Source: Solirubrobacterales bacterium (GTDB taxonomy: Bacteria; Actinomycetota; Thermoleophilia; Solirubrobacterales; Solirubrobacteraceae). Taken from it: 41,837 bases of DNA. Made by a program: the position numbers and the translations under genes. A model generated the notes under the pieces. It had not been told where the DNA came from and made no database searches. It was given only the letters and a program-made list of their open reading frames with translations. Where the stretch lies: contig QHBW01000068.1 of the NCBI GenBank assembly GCA_003244205.1, positions 1-41,837 of the forward strand, given 5' to 3'. This document shows positions 24,852 through 33,327 of the stretch, in pieces; position 1 is the first letter of the stretch; the number at the start of each line of letters is the position of its first letter.

Positions 24852-26267
24852 TCAGCCGGCGCGCGGGCGAAGCACCACGGGCAGCCCGTCGCGCGGGCTC
24901 AGCGTCGGCATCTGGCGCACCCTCAGCCGATAGCCCGCGTCGAGCTCGGGTCGAAAGCGCTGCAAGAGCAGCGTCGCGATCGCCTTCACCTCGGCCTGTC
25001 CGAAGCGCATGCCGATGCACATCCGCGAGCCCCCACCGAAGGGCACGTAGGCCCCCTTCGGGAGCGCCGCGCGGGCCTCTGGCGCGAAGCGCTCGGGGAC
25101 GAAGGCCTCGGGGTCGGGGAAGACGTCGGGCAGGCGATGGCTCGCCCACGAGCAGTACTCCACGAAGCTGCCCCCGGGGATGCGATGGCCATGGAGCTCG
25201 AAGTCGTCAACGGCGCGTCGCGGGCCTACCCACGCCGGCGGCCACAGGCGCAGCGTCTCGTCGAGCGCCATCTCGAGCTGCGGCAGTCCCTCGAGCAGCT
25301 CGGCGCCGGTGGGGGGTCGCCCGCCCGGCAGCACGCGATCCTGCTCAGCGACGACAGCTTCGAGCGCGCGCGGGTGGCGCGAAAGCTCATACATCAAGAA
25401 AGTGACTGTCGAGGTTGCCGTGTCGTGGCCGGCAAAGAGCAGCGTCATTACCTGGTCGCGTATCTGGTCGGTGGGGAGTGGCCGGCCCGCCTCGTCGTGT
25501 CCGTCGAGCAGTAGTGACAAGAGGCCCCCGTCGCGCTCGTCGCTGGCGCGTCGGCGGGCGACCTCGGAATCGATCACGGCGTCGAGCTCGCGCCGCGCGC
25601 GGCGCATCGCGGCCCACGGGGTCGCCGGTCCGCGCAAGATCTGCAGCAGATAGTCGCGCGAGTAGAAGCGCAGCGCGCGCTCGAAGGTCTCCGCCATCGC
25701 GCGCTCGTCACGCTCGGAGAATCCGAACAGCGCGCGCATCGCGATCCGTAGTGTGAGCCGCCGCATGAAGGCGTAGAGGTCAACGCGCGCGCCGACATCG
25801 AGCTCGTCGAGCGCGCGCTGCGCTTCGCTCAGCATCGTCGCGCCGGCGGCCGCGACGCGCTCGTGATGAAACGCGGGCAGCATGATTCGCCGCGCGGTGT
25901 GGTGGGGCTCGCCGTCGATCGTGAGTAGCCCATCGCCGAGCAGCGGGATCAGGTCGCCCATGCTGCCCTCGCGCCAATGGAAATTGCGCGCGTTCTCGAT
26001 CAACAGGTGGCGGTTTGCCTCGGGGCCGAGGACCACCACGACGGGAAGGTGAAGCACGCGAACGGTGAACACCGGCCCGAAGCGCCGGTAGAAGTCGAGC
26101 AGCGTGCCCAGCGGGTCGGCTGCGAAGCGGCGGGTGCGGGCGAGGCTGAAGCTCAGCTCGCCCGGAGGCAGCGATGCGCGACGACGCGAGCGCCGCTCGT
26201 CGCGCAGGTGCGTGGCGATCCGGCGAGCGGGGTTGAACGACAGTGGAGGCGGCGGAGCGACGGCCAT
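24852..26267 (-). CDS. Cytochrome P450
   Basis: 471 residues. I-helix LFAGHDTATSTVTFL (AGHDT), ExxR as ETLRLWPP, PERF-type VPERFAPEA and haem-binding FGGGSRMCIGMRFGQ with the axial Cys. No transmembrane anchor, as is usual for bacterial P450s. Substrate unknown. It needs ferredoxin partners encoded elsewhere; none is in the window. ATG 26267. A long palindrome at 26288-26317 separates it from the DPA operon upstream, so it is probably transcribed separately. Confidence 0.93.
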   Translation of the reverse strand: MAVAPPPPLSFNPARRIATHLRDERRSRRRASLPPGELSFSLARTRRFAADPLGTLLDFYRRFGPVFTVRVLHLPVVVVLGPEANRHLLIENARNFHWREGSMGDLIPLLGDGLLTIDGEPHHTARRIMLPAFHHERVAAAGATMLSEAQRALDELDVGARVDLYAFMRRLTLRIAMRALFGFSERDERAMAETFERALRFYSRDYLLQILRGPATPWAAMRRARRELDAVIDSEVARRRASDERDGGLLSLLLDGHDEAGRPLPTDQIRDQVMTLLFAGHDTATSTVTFLMYELSRHPRALEAVVAEQDRVLPGGRPPTGAELLEGLPQLEMALDETLRLWPPAWVGPRRAVDDFELHGHRIPGGSFVEYCSWASHRLPDVFPDPEAFVPERFAPEARAALPKGAYVPFGGGSRMCIGMRFGQAEVKAIATLLLQRFRPELDAGYRLRVRQMPTLSPRDGLPVVLRPRAG

Positions 26268-26287
26268 GCGCGACAGCCTAAACGCAC

Positions 26288-26317
26288 GGGGACCCCAGTC
26301 TCGAGACCGGGGTCCCC
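26288..26317. terminator. Long palindrome, terminator-like, after the DPA operon
   Basis: GGGGACCCC (26288-26296) pairs with GGGGTCCCC (26309-26317) around an inner GTCTCGAGAC palindrome, with one A/C mismatch. It lies between the end of the small membrane gene (26381) and the start of the P450 (26267) and fits a terminator for the minus-strand operon, although no T-tract is present. Confidence 0.6.
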
Positions 26318-26380
26318 ATGGATTGCGCCCTGCGGAAGCACCGGACGTGAGTCTTCCGCAGCGAGGGGCGCGCTCTGGAG

Positions 26381-26605
26381 CTAACGCTCGACTACGCGCG
26401 GAGTTGCGGTCCGCTCGTCGGGGCGCTCGGCCTTGCGCCGCCGCCGGCGTCCGATCGCGAACGTGACAGCGCAGGTGGCGAGCAGGAGCAGGGCGCCGAG
26501 CCCGACGATCGCCAGGCCCGGCCCGATCACGATGATCAGAATCGCGATCGCCAGTCCGGCGCCGGCATCGATCGCGAGCGAGTAGTCGCGGCCGCGCACG
26601 CTCAC
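26381..26605 (-). CDS. Small two-helix membrane protein, fourth gene of the DPA operon
   Basis: 74 residues from GTG at 26605, which overlaps the dprE2 stop as GTGA. A short N-terminus, two hydrophobic helices (AGAGLAIAILIIVIGPGLAI and VGLGALLLLATCAVTFAI), then a highly basic RRRRRK tail. A longer start at 26680 would overlap dprE2 by 79 bp and is less likely. Its overlap with dprE2 suggests translational coupling and perhaps a role with the DPA enzymes or the lipid product, but no function is known. It resembles the two-helix protein at 13124-13465. Not a named family as far as I can see. Confidence 0.6.
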   Translation of the reverse strand: MSVRGRDYSLAIDAGAGLAIAILIIVIGPGLAIVGLGALLLLATCAVTFAIGRRRRRKAERPDERTATPRVVER

Positions 26606-27381
26606 AGCGCGAGCCGGCGGAAGAGTGGTCGGGGCAAGAGGCGAATGAGCGCCATCACCGGGCGCAGGATCGCCGGACACCAGACAGTGTGAGAGCCTCG
26701 CTCGAGCCCGCGGCGAGTGGCGCGCGCCACTGCGCCGGCATCGGTGGCGAAGGGAGCGGGCCGGAGCCCGCGCGTCATGCGCGTGTGGACGAAGCCGGGG
26801 CGGACAACCATCACGCGCACACCCGAGCCCTGGAGCGCATCGCCTATCCCCTGGGCGAGGGCGTCGAGCCCGGCCTTGGAGGCGCCGTACACCGGATTGG
26901 CCTTGCGCGGACGCTCCGCGGCGACGGAAGAGAGCACGACCGCGGTGCCCGAGCCCTGCGCGCGCAGGCGTTCGAGCGCCGCCAGCAGCAGCGAGCCGGC
27001 GCCGACGCAGTTGACCTCGAGCACGTCGAGCGCCGCCTGCGGATGCGCGAGCGCGGCGTCAGCCCCGGCCTCGCCGAGCACCCCCACGGCGACCACCACG
27101 ACATCGATCCCGCCAAGCAGCTCGAACGCCGCGGCGATCGCGCGCGGATGCGCTTGCGCGTCGCGCGCGTCGACGATCGCGCTGGTGACGGAGTCACATC
27201 CGTCATCGGCTCCCTCGAGCTCGGTCACCGCGCGCGCGAGGCTGGTGGCGTCGCGACCGAGCAGGACGGCGGCCGAGCGCTGCTGGCGCGCCAGCTCGCC
27301 AACGATCGCAAGCCCGATCTCCGAAGTCCCGCCGAGCAGCAGGATGCGCTGCAGGGATGGGGCACCGGCGGCGTTGTTCAT
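26602..27381 (-). CDS. dprE2: Decaprenylphospho-beta-D-erythro-pentofuranosid-2-ulose 2-reductase
   Basis: 259 residues, classical short-chain dehydrogenase. Nucleotide motif GGTSEIGLAI (residues about 17-26), then VNCVG (the usual N-A-G position is less clear here), catalytic Ser in VVLSSVAAERP and YxxxK as YGASKAGLD. Downstream has RPGFVHTRMT. In mycobacteria DprE2 performs the second half of the epimerisation of decaprenyl-phospho-ribose to the arabinose form. Identity rests on coupling with DprE1 (ATGA overlap at 27378-27381) and on overall SDR likeness. Chain length of the polyprenol here is unknown. Confidence 0.85.
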   Translation of the reverse strand: MNNAAGAPSLQRILLLGGTSEIGLAIVGELARQQRSAAVLLGRDATSLARAVTELEGADDGCDSVTSAIVDARDAQAHPRAIAAAFELLGGIDVVVVAVGVLGEAGADAALAHPQAALDVLEVNCVGAGSLLLAALERLRAQGSGTAVVLSSVAAERPRKANPVYGASKAGLDALAQGIGDALQGSGVRVMVVRPGFVHTRMTRGLRPAPFATDAGAVARATRRGLERGSHTVWCPAILRPVMALIRLLPRPLFRRLAL

Positions 27382-28772
27382 GCTGACGCCCGGGGGTTGG
27401 TCAACGCGAGCCGATCCGCGAGGTCGGAGCGCATCGCACCGGCGGGATCAAGCCGCGCGCGCACCGCCCGCCAGCGCTCGAGCTCGGGATACATCATCGC
27501 CAGGTGGCCGGCGCTGAGGCGCGCGTCCTTGGCCAGGTACACGCGCCCGCCCGCGCCCGCGACGAGCTCGTCGAGTTCGTCGAGCGTCTCGCCGACGGCA
27601 GGCGTCGCGGCGGGCAGGTCGAGCGCGAGTGTCCAGCCGTCGATCGGGAACGACAGCATTCCCTCGCTGCCGGGGCCAAAGCGCTTGAGCACGGCAAGGT
27701 AGACGGGGACGTGGCGCTGGCGCAGCCGCTCCAGGACAGTCGAGAGCACCTGCTCCTGCCCCGGGGGCACGACGATCTGGTACTGCAACAGTCCGCCGTC
27801 TCCGTAGAGGCGATTCCACTCGCCGACGACGTCGAGCGGGAAGAAGTACGGCTCGACGCCGGTGGGCTTCCCACGCCCGTGCTTGGGCGCCAGCCGCCAG
27901 TGAAGCTCGTTGAAGGCGCGCACGGTGGCGGAGCGAAGCAGCGCGGCCGGGAAGCGCTCGGGCACGGTGACGCGCGTGGCGCGTGCTCCGCTGGGCGCCG
28001 AGCGCTCGTCGCTCGCGGCGAGCGAGTCGGCGCTCGCGTGATTGGCGCGGATGACGACGCCGCGTCCGTGGCCCCTCCCGCCTGCGAGCGCGTCGATCCA
28101 GGCAACCGAGTAGCGGTAGCGCTCGCGGCCACCGTCGAGCACCGCGAGCGTCTGCTCCAGATCGCTCGTGCGATCGTTGTCCACGAGCATCGTCGGCGAG
28201 GAGACCGAGAGCAGCTGCAGCGACACGTTCTCGAGCACGCCCGTGAGACCCATGCCGCCCACGGTCGCGGAGAAAATCTCGCGATCGTGATCGCGATCGA
28301 CCTCGAGCGTCCCGGCGCCGGGGGTGTGGAGGGTGAACGAGAGGATGTGGCGCGCGATCGTGCCGTCGTGTTCGTGGTTCTTGCCGTGAATGTCGCTAGC
28401 GACCGCGCCGCCGAGCGTGACCTCCTGCGTGCCGGGGACGACTGGAAGCATCCACCCGCGCGGCAGCGTGAGGGCGAGCAGCTCGCGCACCGTTGCCCCC
28501 GCCTGGACGTGCAGCTCACCGCTGGTGCTGTCAAACGCGATGACATCGCGCAGCGCGGTCATGTCGATCACCAGCCCGTCGCGGCTCTGGGCCGCGTCGC
28601 CGTAGCTACGCCCGCAGCCGCGGGCGATGATCGCGTCGCTGGCGCCGCCGCTGACTGCGCCCGACAGCTCCCCGGCCGTACGCGGACGCACGACTCGGTT
28701 GAGCTCTACTGCGGTGCGCCCCCATCCACTCAGCGCGCGCTGCGCCTCGGGCAGCGCGCTAGTGACCGGCAT
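27378..28772 (-). CDS. dprE1: Decaprenylphosphoryl-beta-D-ribose oxidase (FAD-dependent)
   Basis: 464 residues, vanillyl-alcohol-oxidase-type FAD protein. FAD-binding half: GCGRSYGDAAQ, VPGTQEVTLGGAVASDIHGK with the flavin-site His (about residue 129; H132 in M. tuberculosis). Substrate half: LKRFGPGSEGMLSFPIDGW followed by TLALDLP, then VYLAKDAR with the catalytic-type Lys (about 415; K418). It oxidises the ribose C2 hydroxyl to a keto group. The residue matching M. tuberculosis Cys387 (the covalent target of benzothiazinone inhibitors) is Ala383. It overlaps ubiA by 14 bp and dprE2 by 4 bp. Confidence 0.9.
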   Translation of the reverse strand: MPVTSALPEAQRALSGWGRTAVELNRVVRPRTAGELSGAVSGGASDAIIARGCGRSYGDAAQSRDGLVIDMTALRDVIAFDSTSGELHVQAGATVRELLALTLPRGWMLPVVPGTQEVTLGGAVASDIHGKNHEHDGTIARHILSFTLHTPGAGTLEVDRDHDREIFSATVGGMGLTGVLENVSLQLLSVSSPTMLVDNDRTSDLEQTLAVLDGGRERYRYSVAWIDALAGGRGHGRGVVIRANHASADSLAASDERSAPSGARATRVTVPERFPAALLRSATVRAFNELHWRLAPKHGRGKPTGVEPYFFPLDVVGEWNRLYGDGGLLQYQIVVPPGQEQVLSTVLERLRQRHVPVYLAVLKRFGPGSEGMLSFPIDGWTLALDLPAATPAVGETLDELDELVAGAGGRVYLAKDARLSAGHLAMMYPELERWRAVRARLDPAGAMRSDLADRLALTNPRASA

Positions 28773-29613
28773 AGATGCCGAGGACGAAGAGCCCCAGCCA
28801 CAGGACCGTGGCGAGGATCAGCAGGCGATCGCTGAACACCACCGCCTCGGGTGACTCGCCGGCGCCGTCCTTGAGCAGTCGCGCGTAGCGCAGCAGCCAG
28901 AGCGCGAACGGCAACGTGGTGAGCTCTCCCCACGGGCTGTGGCCCGACTTGGCGAAGGCCCAGACGCAATAGGACGCAAGCGCGCCGGCGAGCGCGATCG
29001 CGAGCAGCGCTCTGAGCAGGCCGCGGGAATAGGTGCCCAGGCTCGGGCGGCTACCGATCGTCCTGCCGGCGGCGAGCAGCTCGGCGTGGCGCTTGCCGCT
29101 TGCGACGAAGAGCGCGCCAAACGAGGTCGTGAGGGCGAACCAGTGCGACACGGGTACTCCGGTGGCGATCCCGCCGGCCAGCGCTCGCAGGACGAAGCCG
29201 GCGCTGATGACACCCACGTCCAGCAGCGCCAGCCTACGCCACCACAGCGTGTAGGAAGCGGTGAGCACGACATAGCCCGCGCCGACGGCCGCAAGCTCTG
29301 GGCGCACGATCCAGGCGAGCAGGAGCCCGAGAACCAAGGATGCCGCGGCCGCACGGAAGGCGACGGCCGGCGAGAGCTCGCCCGCGGCGATCGCCCGCGA
29401 ACGCTTCTTGGGGTGCAGCCGATCCTCGTGGCGGTCGCGTACGTCGTTGACGAAGTAGGTCGCGCTCGCCAGCAGGCAGAAGGAGGCAAACGCGAGCGCC
29501 ACCTGGCCGATCACCCGCGGATGGGTCAGGACACCGGCTGCGCCGGGGGCGGCGAGGATGAGCAGGTTCTTCGTCCATTGACGCGGCCGCGCGGTGGCGA
29601 TCAGCGCGCGCAC
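28759..29613 (-). CDS. Decaprenyl-phosphate phosphoribosyltransferase, UbiA family
   Basis: 284 residues, about nine transmembrane helices. Starts RPRQWTKNLLILAAP, with the first Asp-rich motif as NDVRDRHEDRLHPKKRSR and a second conserved region around ASYTLWWRRL. This is the branch that adds phosphoribose (from PRPP) onto polyprenyl phosphate, the first committed step to DPA in mycobacteria (Rv3806c). GTG at 29613 is the first possible start; the frame is open further upstream but has no ATG/GTG/TTG. First gene of the overlapped four-gene operon on the minus strand. Confidence 0.87.
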   Translation of the reverse strand: MRALIATARPRQWTKNLLILAAPGAAGVLTHPRVIGQVALAFASFCLLASATYFVNDVRDRHEDRLHPKKRSRAIAAGELSPAVAFRAAAASLVLGLLLAWIVRPELAAVGAGYVVLTASYTLWWRRLALLDVGVISAGFVLRALAGGIATGVPVSHWFALTTSFGALFVASGKRHAELLAAGRTIGSRPSLGTYSRGLLRALLAIALAGALASYCVWAFAKSGHSPWGELTTLPFALWLLRYARLLKDGAGESPEAVVFSDRLLILATVLWLGLFVLGIYAGH

Positions 29614-29895
29614 GAGCGACCGGCCGGCAGCCGGCTGCGCCGGCGCCTCAGATTCCGGCCTGACGCCGCGATCGTGGGGGCGAGGGGCGACGAGCGGAAC
29701 GTGCCCCTCGGGGACGGTGGTTGTGGCGTCGGTGGGGCTAATGGCGACGAGGACTGGGCTCTTGGGGGGGTGACCCTGGACTTCGCCGAGAGTAGGTCAC
29801 GACCCCTTGGAAAAAGGGCAGCAAAGCGTGAGGATCCTCTCATCACAAGGGGGAGGACTGCGAGGGAGCCTGAACGGGATCCCTAGGCTAGAACA

Positions 29896-31074
29896 ATGGC
29901 AGTTCACAGCGCAGACCTGCAGCCGCGCGGGGATTCGGCCCACGAGACTGCCGGCCTTGGGCTGCGAACCCGGCGGATCGCGATGATTGCTTCGCTCGTC
30001 GTCGTGCTCGCCGTGCTCGTCTCCTACACCGCCGCGATGCTGCGGCCATCGAACTCGAGCCTCGGCGTGCGCTCGGTCGAGTGGTTGCGCGACCACGGCG
30101 CGGCTGGCCTGGTGTCCGAGATCGAGTCGATCTACTACTCGCTCACCGCCCCCAGCAAGGGCGGGCCCGGGCTGCGCGCGCTGCCGCGCGTCGGCTATTC
30201 GGTCGGCAAGCCCGGCACGGCGCTGTCGCCCCGCTTCGCCGTAGCGCAGCCGTACCAGCCGCCGCGCATACGGCCGGTGATCCATCCCGCGCTTGCAGGC
30301 GAGGGCGTGTGGCGCGCGACCAGCCCGTCGGCGGGGCGCTATCCGCCGCTGCTGGTCACTACTTTCCGCGGCGAGCCCGACTACCCCCGTCTGGTGGCCG
30401 GCGTCGCCTGGATCGACACCTCGCGGACCGCCGTGTCGCTGTATCCCGGTCGCCAGGAGCCATCGGTGGCGGTGCCCCGGGGCACGATGGATGTCCCCGC
30501 GTCGGCTCGGCGGCGCCTGCTGGCGACGTTCAACAGCGGGTTCAAGCTGAGCGACTCCGGCGGCGGTGGCTTCGCGCTCCATGGCGTGACTTACGCACCA
30601 ATGCGACCGGGGATGGCAACGGTGCTGCGCTACAACGATGGGCGCGTGAACATCATCGCCTGGCCGGGCGGCGCGACACATGTGGCGCCCTACATCGGCT
30701 TTGCCCGCCAGAACCTCCCGCTGATCGTCAACGGCGGCCGTCCGAACCCCAACCTCGGCAATGGTCCCGAGTGGGGGACCACGGTGGGCAATGCGATCCG
30801 CGTGTGGCGGTCTGGGATTGGCGTCGACCGGCGCGGGAACCTGCTCTACGTCGCGGCCGACAACCAGACGGTCGGGAGTCTGGCCAAGGTGCTGATCCGC
30901 GCCGGCGCGGTGCGCGCGATGGAGCTCGACATCAATTCCTACTGGGTCAGCTTCATCACGTACAGGCACGCCGGTGCGCTTGATCCCAACAACCTGCTGC
31001 CGTCGATGGACCGTCCCGCGACGCGCTACCTGTCGCCGGACGACCGCGACTTCTTTGCCGTTTTCAAGCGCTGA
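29896..31074 (+). CDS. NAGPA-like phosphodiester glycosidase domain protein, membrane-anchored (third copy)
   Basis: 392 residues, ATG at 29896. One N-terminal transmembrane anchor (IASLVVVLAVLVSYTAAM), then EWLRDHGAAGLVSEIESIYY and the NAGPA-type domain with RLLATFNSGFKLSDSGGGGF, FARQNLPLIVNGG, NPNLGNGPEWGTTV, AMELDINSYWVSFITY and PDDRDFFAVFKR. Near-collinear with the protein at 13657-14826 from the transmembrane anchor to the end. Divergent from ubiA with 282 bp between, so a shared regulatory region with the DPA operon is possible. Confidence 0.86.
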   Translation: MAVHSADLQPRGDSAHETAGLGLRTRRIAMIASLVVVLAVLVSYTAAMLRPSNSSLGVRSVEWLRDHGAAGLVSEIESIYYSLTAPSKGGPGLRALPRVGYSVGKPGTALSPRFAVAQPYQPPRIRPVIHPALAGEGVWRATSPSAGRYPPLLVTTFRGEPDYPRLVAGVAWIDTSRTAVSLYPGRQEPSVAVPRGTMDVPASARRRLLATFNSGFKLSDSGGGGFALHGVTYAPMRPGMATVLRYNDGRVNIIAWPGGATHVAPYIGFARQNLPLIVNGGRPNPNLGNGPEWGTTVGNAIRVWRSGIGVDRRGNLLYVAADNQTVGSLAKVLIRAGAVRAMELDINSYWVSFITYRHAGALDPNNLLPSMDRPATRYLSPDDRDFFAVFKR

Positions 31075-31136
31075 GGTCGGGCTCGCGTCCCCGGGTAGCG
31101 GACCTTTGGCGACCTATACTGCGGAGCCCTCATCTC

Positions 31137-31210
<74 letters not shown>

Positions 31211-31398
31211 CTTCCTCGGCTGGCGCTAGAGGGGCTCGAGGACGAAGACTTTGAGATCACGCTCGGTCTGCGTGCTGAAAAGTCGAAGCCTTCGTATTCC
31301 TCGCCCATGAGCTGCCAGAGCGATGGCCGAGCGGCATGCCGACGCGCTGAGGGGGATCCTCAGCGCCCGGCACACGATGCTGATGGCGTTCTGCACCG

Positions 31399-33180
31399 CT
31401 AACCGAAGGTGAACGCGTAGCCCGAGACGCCCGAGCTCAGCTCGAGGGTAAGACGATGCCTCGCCGCGGACCCCAGCGACACGAGGTTGTAGAGGCGCTG
31501 GTGGGACACCATCACCACTCCGGCGCGAACATCGGCGCCGTATTCGCTGGGCCGCAGTGGTCGACCGTCGAGCAGTACGCGGATCGTGCGCGGCCGGTTG
31601 CGCTCAGATCCGAGGACGAGGTAGATCTTCTGGGCCTGGACCTCGGCACTGATGCTTGCGCCACTAATGGCGGTGCCGTGGTCGTTGGCGATCTGCCAGA
31701 GCCCCCCGTAGGAGAACGAGTTGAGCGCCAATGAGCGCGCCTGCGCGTAGCGGTGCTGTCCGCGTGTCGGCGGCGCAGGGACAAAGCCCTGTGCGCGTTG
31801 CGCGCCGAGATAGGTCTCCGGAGTCGTGAGCCCGCTCCCCGTTGGCTCGCCGGTGGCGTGCGCTGGCGCGCCCAGCGCGCCCGCGCGCCCAGCCTGGGCG
31901 AGCAGCTCGCGCACCGCCGCCTCGCCGGCTGCGTAGTCGCCTTCGCCGAAATGCGTGTAGCGCACGTTGCCGTTGGCGTCGATCAGGTAGTCGGCGGGCC
32001 AGTACTGGTTGCCGTAGGCGGTCCAGGTCGAGTAGTTGTTGTCCTGGGCGACGGGATAGCGCAGCCCGTTCTGAGCGATCGACGCCGCGACATTGCTCGC
32101 GTCGTGCTCGAAGGAGAACTCGGGTGTGTGCACGCCGATGATCGTGAACCCGGCATCGTGGTAGTTCGCGTATAGCGCCTTCAGATAGGGGAACGTGCGG
32201 ATGCAGTTGATGCAGGTGTATGTCCAGAAGTCCACGAGTACGACCTGTCCGCGCAGCGAGCTGAGCGTCAGCGGCTTTCCACCCGGCGTGTTGAACCAGC
32301 GCTGGGTGCCCGTGAACTCCGGCGCGGCGCCGAGATCGGGGAGTGGCGGCGTCTGCACGCCGGGAATCGCGACGGCCGCAGCTGCGCCCGCGCGCCGCTG
32401 GGCGGGCGTCGCCGCCGCGGTGTCGAACTTCGCCCGGCCGCGGAGGTTGTCGAGCTGCGCACGGATCGCACCGGAGCTCTCCAGCCCGCCCGTCGGCGAC
32501 GTCAAGAAGGACGGCAGGTCGCTCGCGAGCGCCGTTGTGAGGCGAATGTCGAGCTGACGGTAAATCGCGAAGGAGGTGAGCAGCATCAATACTCCCAGCA
32601 CGCGCTGCGCGGTGACTTGGCGCCCGGCGCGCAGCAAGCGCGCGACTATCCGCCGCCCGCCGATCGCGAGCACCAGCAGCGTCGTCCCAAGACCCAGCCC
32701 GAACGCGATCGCGAGCGCGACGACCCGGCTCGACGCCCCCTGCGTCGCGCTCACCGAGATGACCGCGCCCAGGATCGGCCCGGCACACGGCGCGCAGACG
32801 ACGCCGAGCGCTGCGCCGACGGCGAGGCCAGACCACACACCGTCGCCGCGCGAGCGGGGCCCGTAGCGTGAGAGGAACGCCAGCGGACGCTCGATCAGCC
32901 GGCTCAGGGTTGGCACAAGCAGCGAAAGGCCAAAGAGCGCCAGCACCACGATTGCGACGTTGCGCAGCAGCTGATTGCCCAAGCCGAGCCCGTCCAGCAG
33001 CGACGCGACACCGACGATGATCAACACCATCGTCACGACGAGCCCCACGACGATCGCCAGCGGCCGCCGCCGCCCGCCGGTCGCGGACGCCGCGAGCAGC
33101 CCCGGCAGGACCGGCAACACGCACGGCGTCACCCCCGTCCCCGCGCCAGCGATCACCGCAAACCCAAGCAGCAACAGCAT
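31399..33180 (-). CDS. dipZ: DipZ-type cytochrome c biogenesis / thiol-disulfide protein
   Basis: 593 residues in three parts. (1) An N-terminal CcdA/DsbD-like membrane domain of about six helices, with the paired redox cysteines TPCVLPVLPGLLA and CAPCAGPILGAV. (2) A thioredoxin-like domain with the active-site FWTYTCINCIRTFPYL (CxxC as CINC) and VHTPEFSFEHDASN. (3) A C-terminal beta-sandwich seen in DipZ proteins, with NSFSYGGLWQIANDHG. It moves electrons from the cytoplasm to extracytoplasmic disulfides. ATG 33180, divergent from the histidine-rich protein gene at 33328. An unexplained 188-bp stretch lies between its stop and tRNA-Asp. Confidence 0.92.
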   Translation of the reverse strand: MLLLLGFAVIAGAGTGVTPCVLPVLPGLLAASATGGRRRPLAIVVGLVVTMVLIIVGVASLLDGLGLGNQLLRNVAIVVLALFGLSLLVPTLSRLIERPLAFLSRYGPRSRGDGVWSGLAVGAALGVVCAPCAGPILGAVISVSATQGASSRVVALAIAFGLGLGTTLLVLAIGGRRIVARLLRAGRQVTAQRVLGVLMLLTSFAIYRQLDIRLTTALASDLPSFLTSPTGGLESSGAIRAQLDNLRGRAKFDTAAATPAQRRAGAAAAVAIPGVQTPPLPDLGAAPEFTGTQRWFNTPGGKPLTLSSLRGQVVLVDFWTYTCINCIRTFPYLKALYANYHDAGFTIIGVHTPEFSFEHDASNVAASIAQNGLRYPVAQDNNYSTWTAYGNQYWPADYLIDANGNVRYTHFGEGDYAAGEAAVRELLAQAGRAGALGAPAHATGEPTGSGLTTPETYLGAQRAQGFVPAPPTRGQHRYAQARSLALNSFSYGGLWQIANDHGTAISGASISAEVQAQKIYLVLGSERNRPRTIRVLLDGRPLRPSEYGADVRAGVVMVSHQRLYNLVSLGSAARHRLTLELSSGVSGYAFTFG

Positions 33181-33327
33181 CGGCGCTCAGCTCACCAAGG
33201 CCATGAAGGCCGCCTACGACGCAGGGGATCTGGAACTGAGGAGCAGCGATGCGACACGACGCGACAGTACTAGGCCATCGCTCTGCCCTAGTACGATGCC
33301 CGCTCGCAAGTGGCAATGGAATCCTGA

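Noticed and set aside
26381-26680. Longer start (GTG 26680) for the small membrane protein
   Set aside because: Would overlap dprE2 by 79 bp; GTG 26605 gives the usual GTGA coupling.
27504-28835. 443-codon plus-strand frame over dprE1
   Set aside because: Antisense to dprE1; compositionally a shadow.
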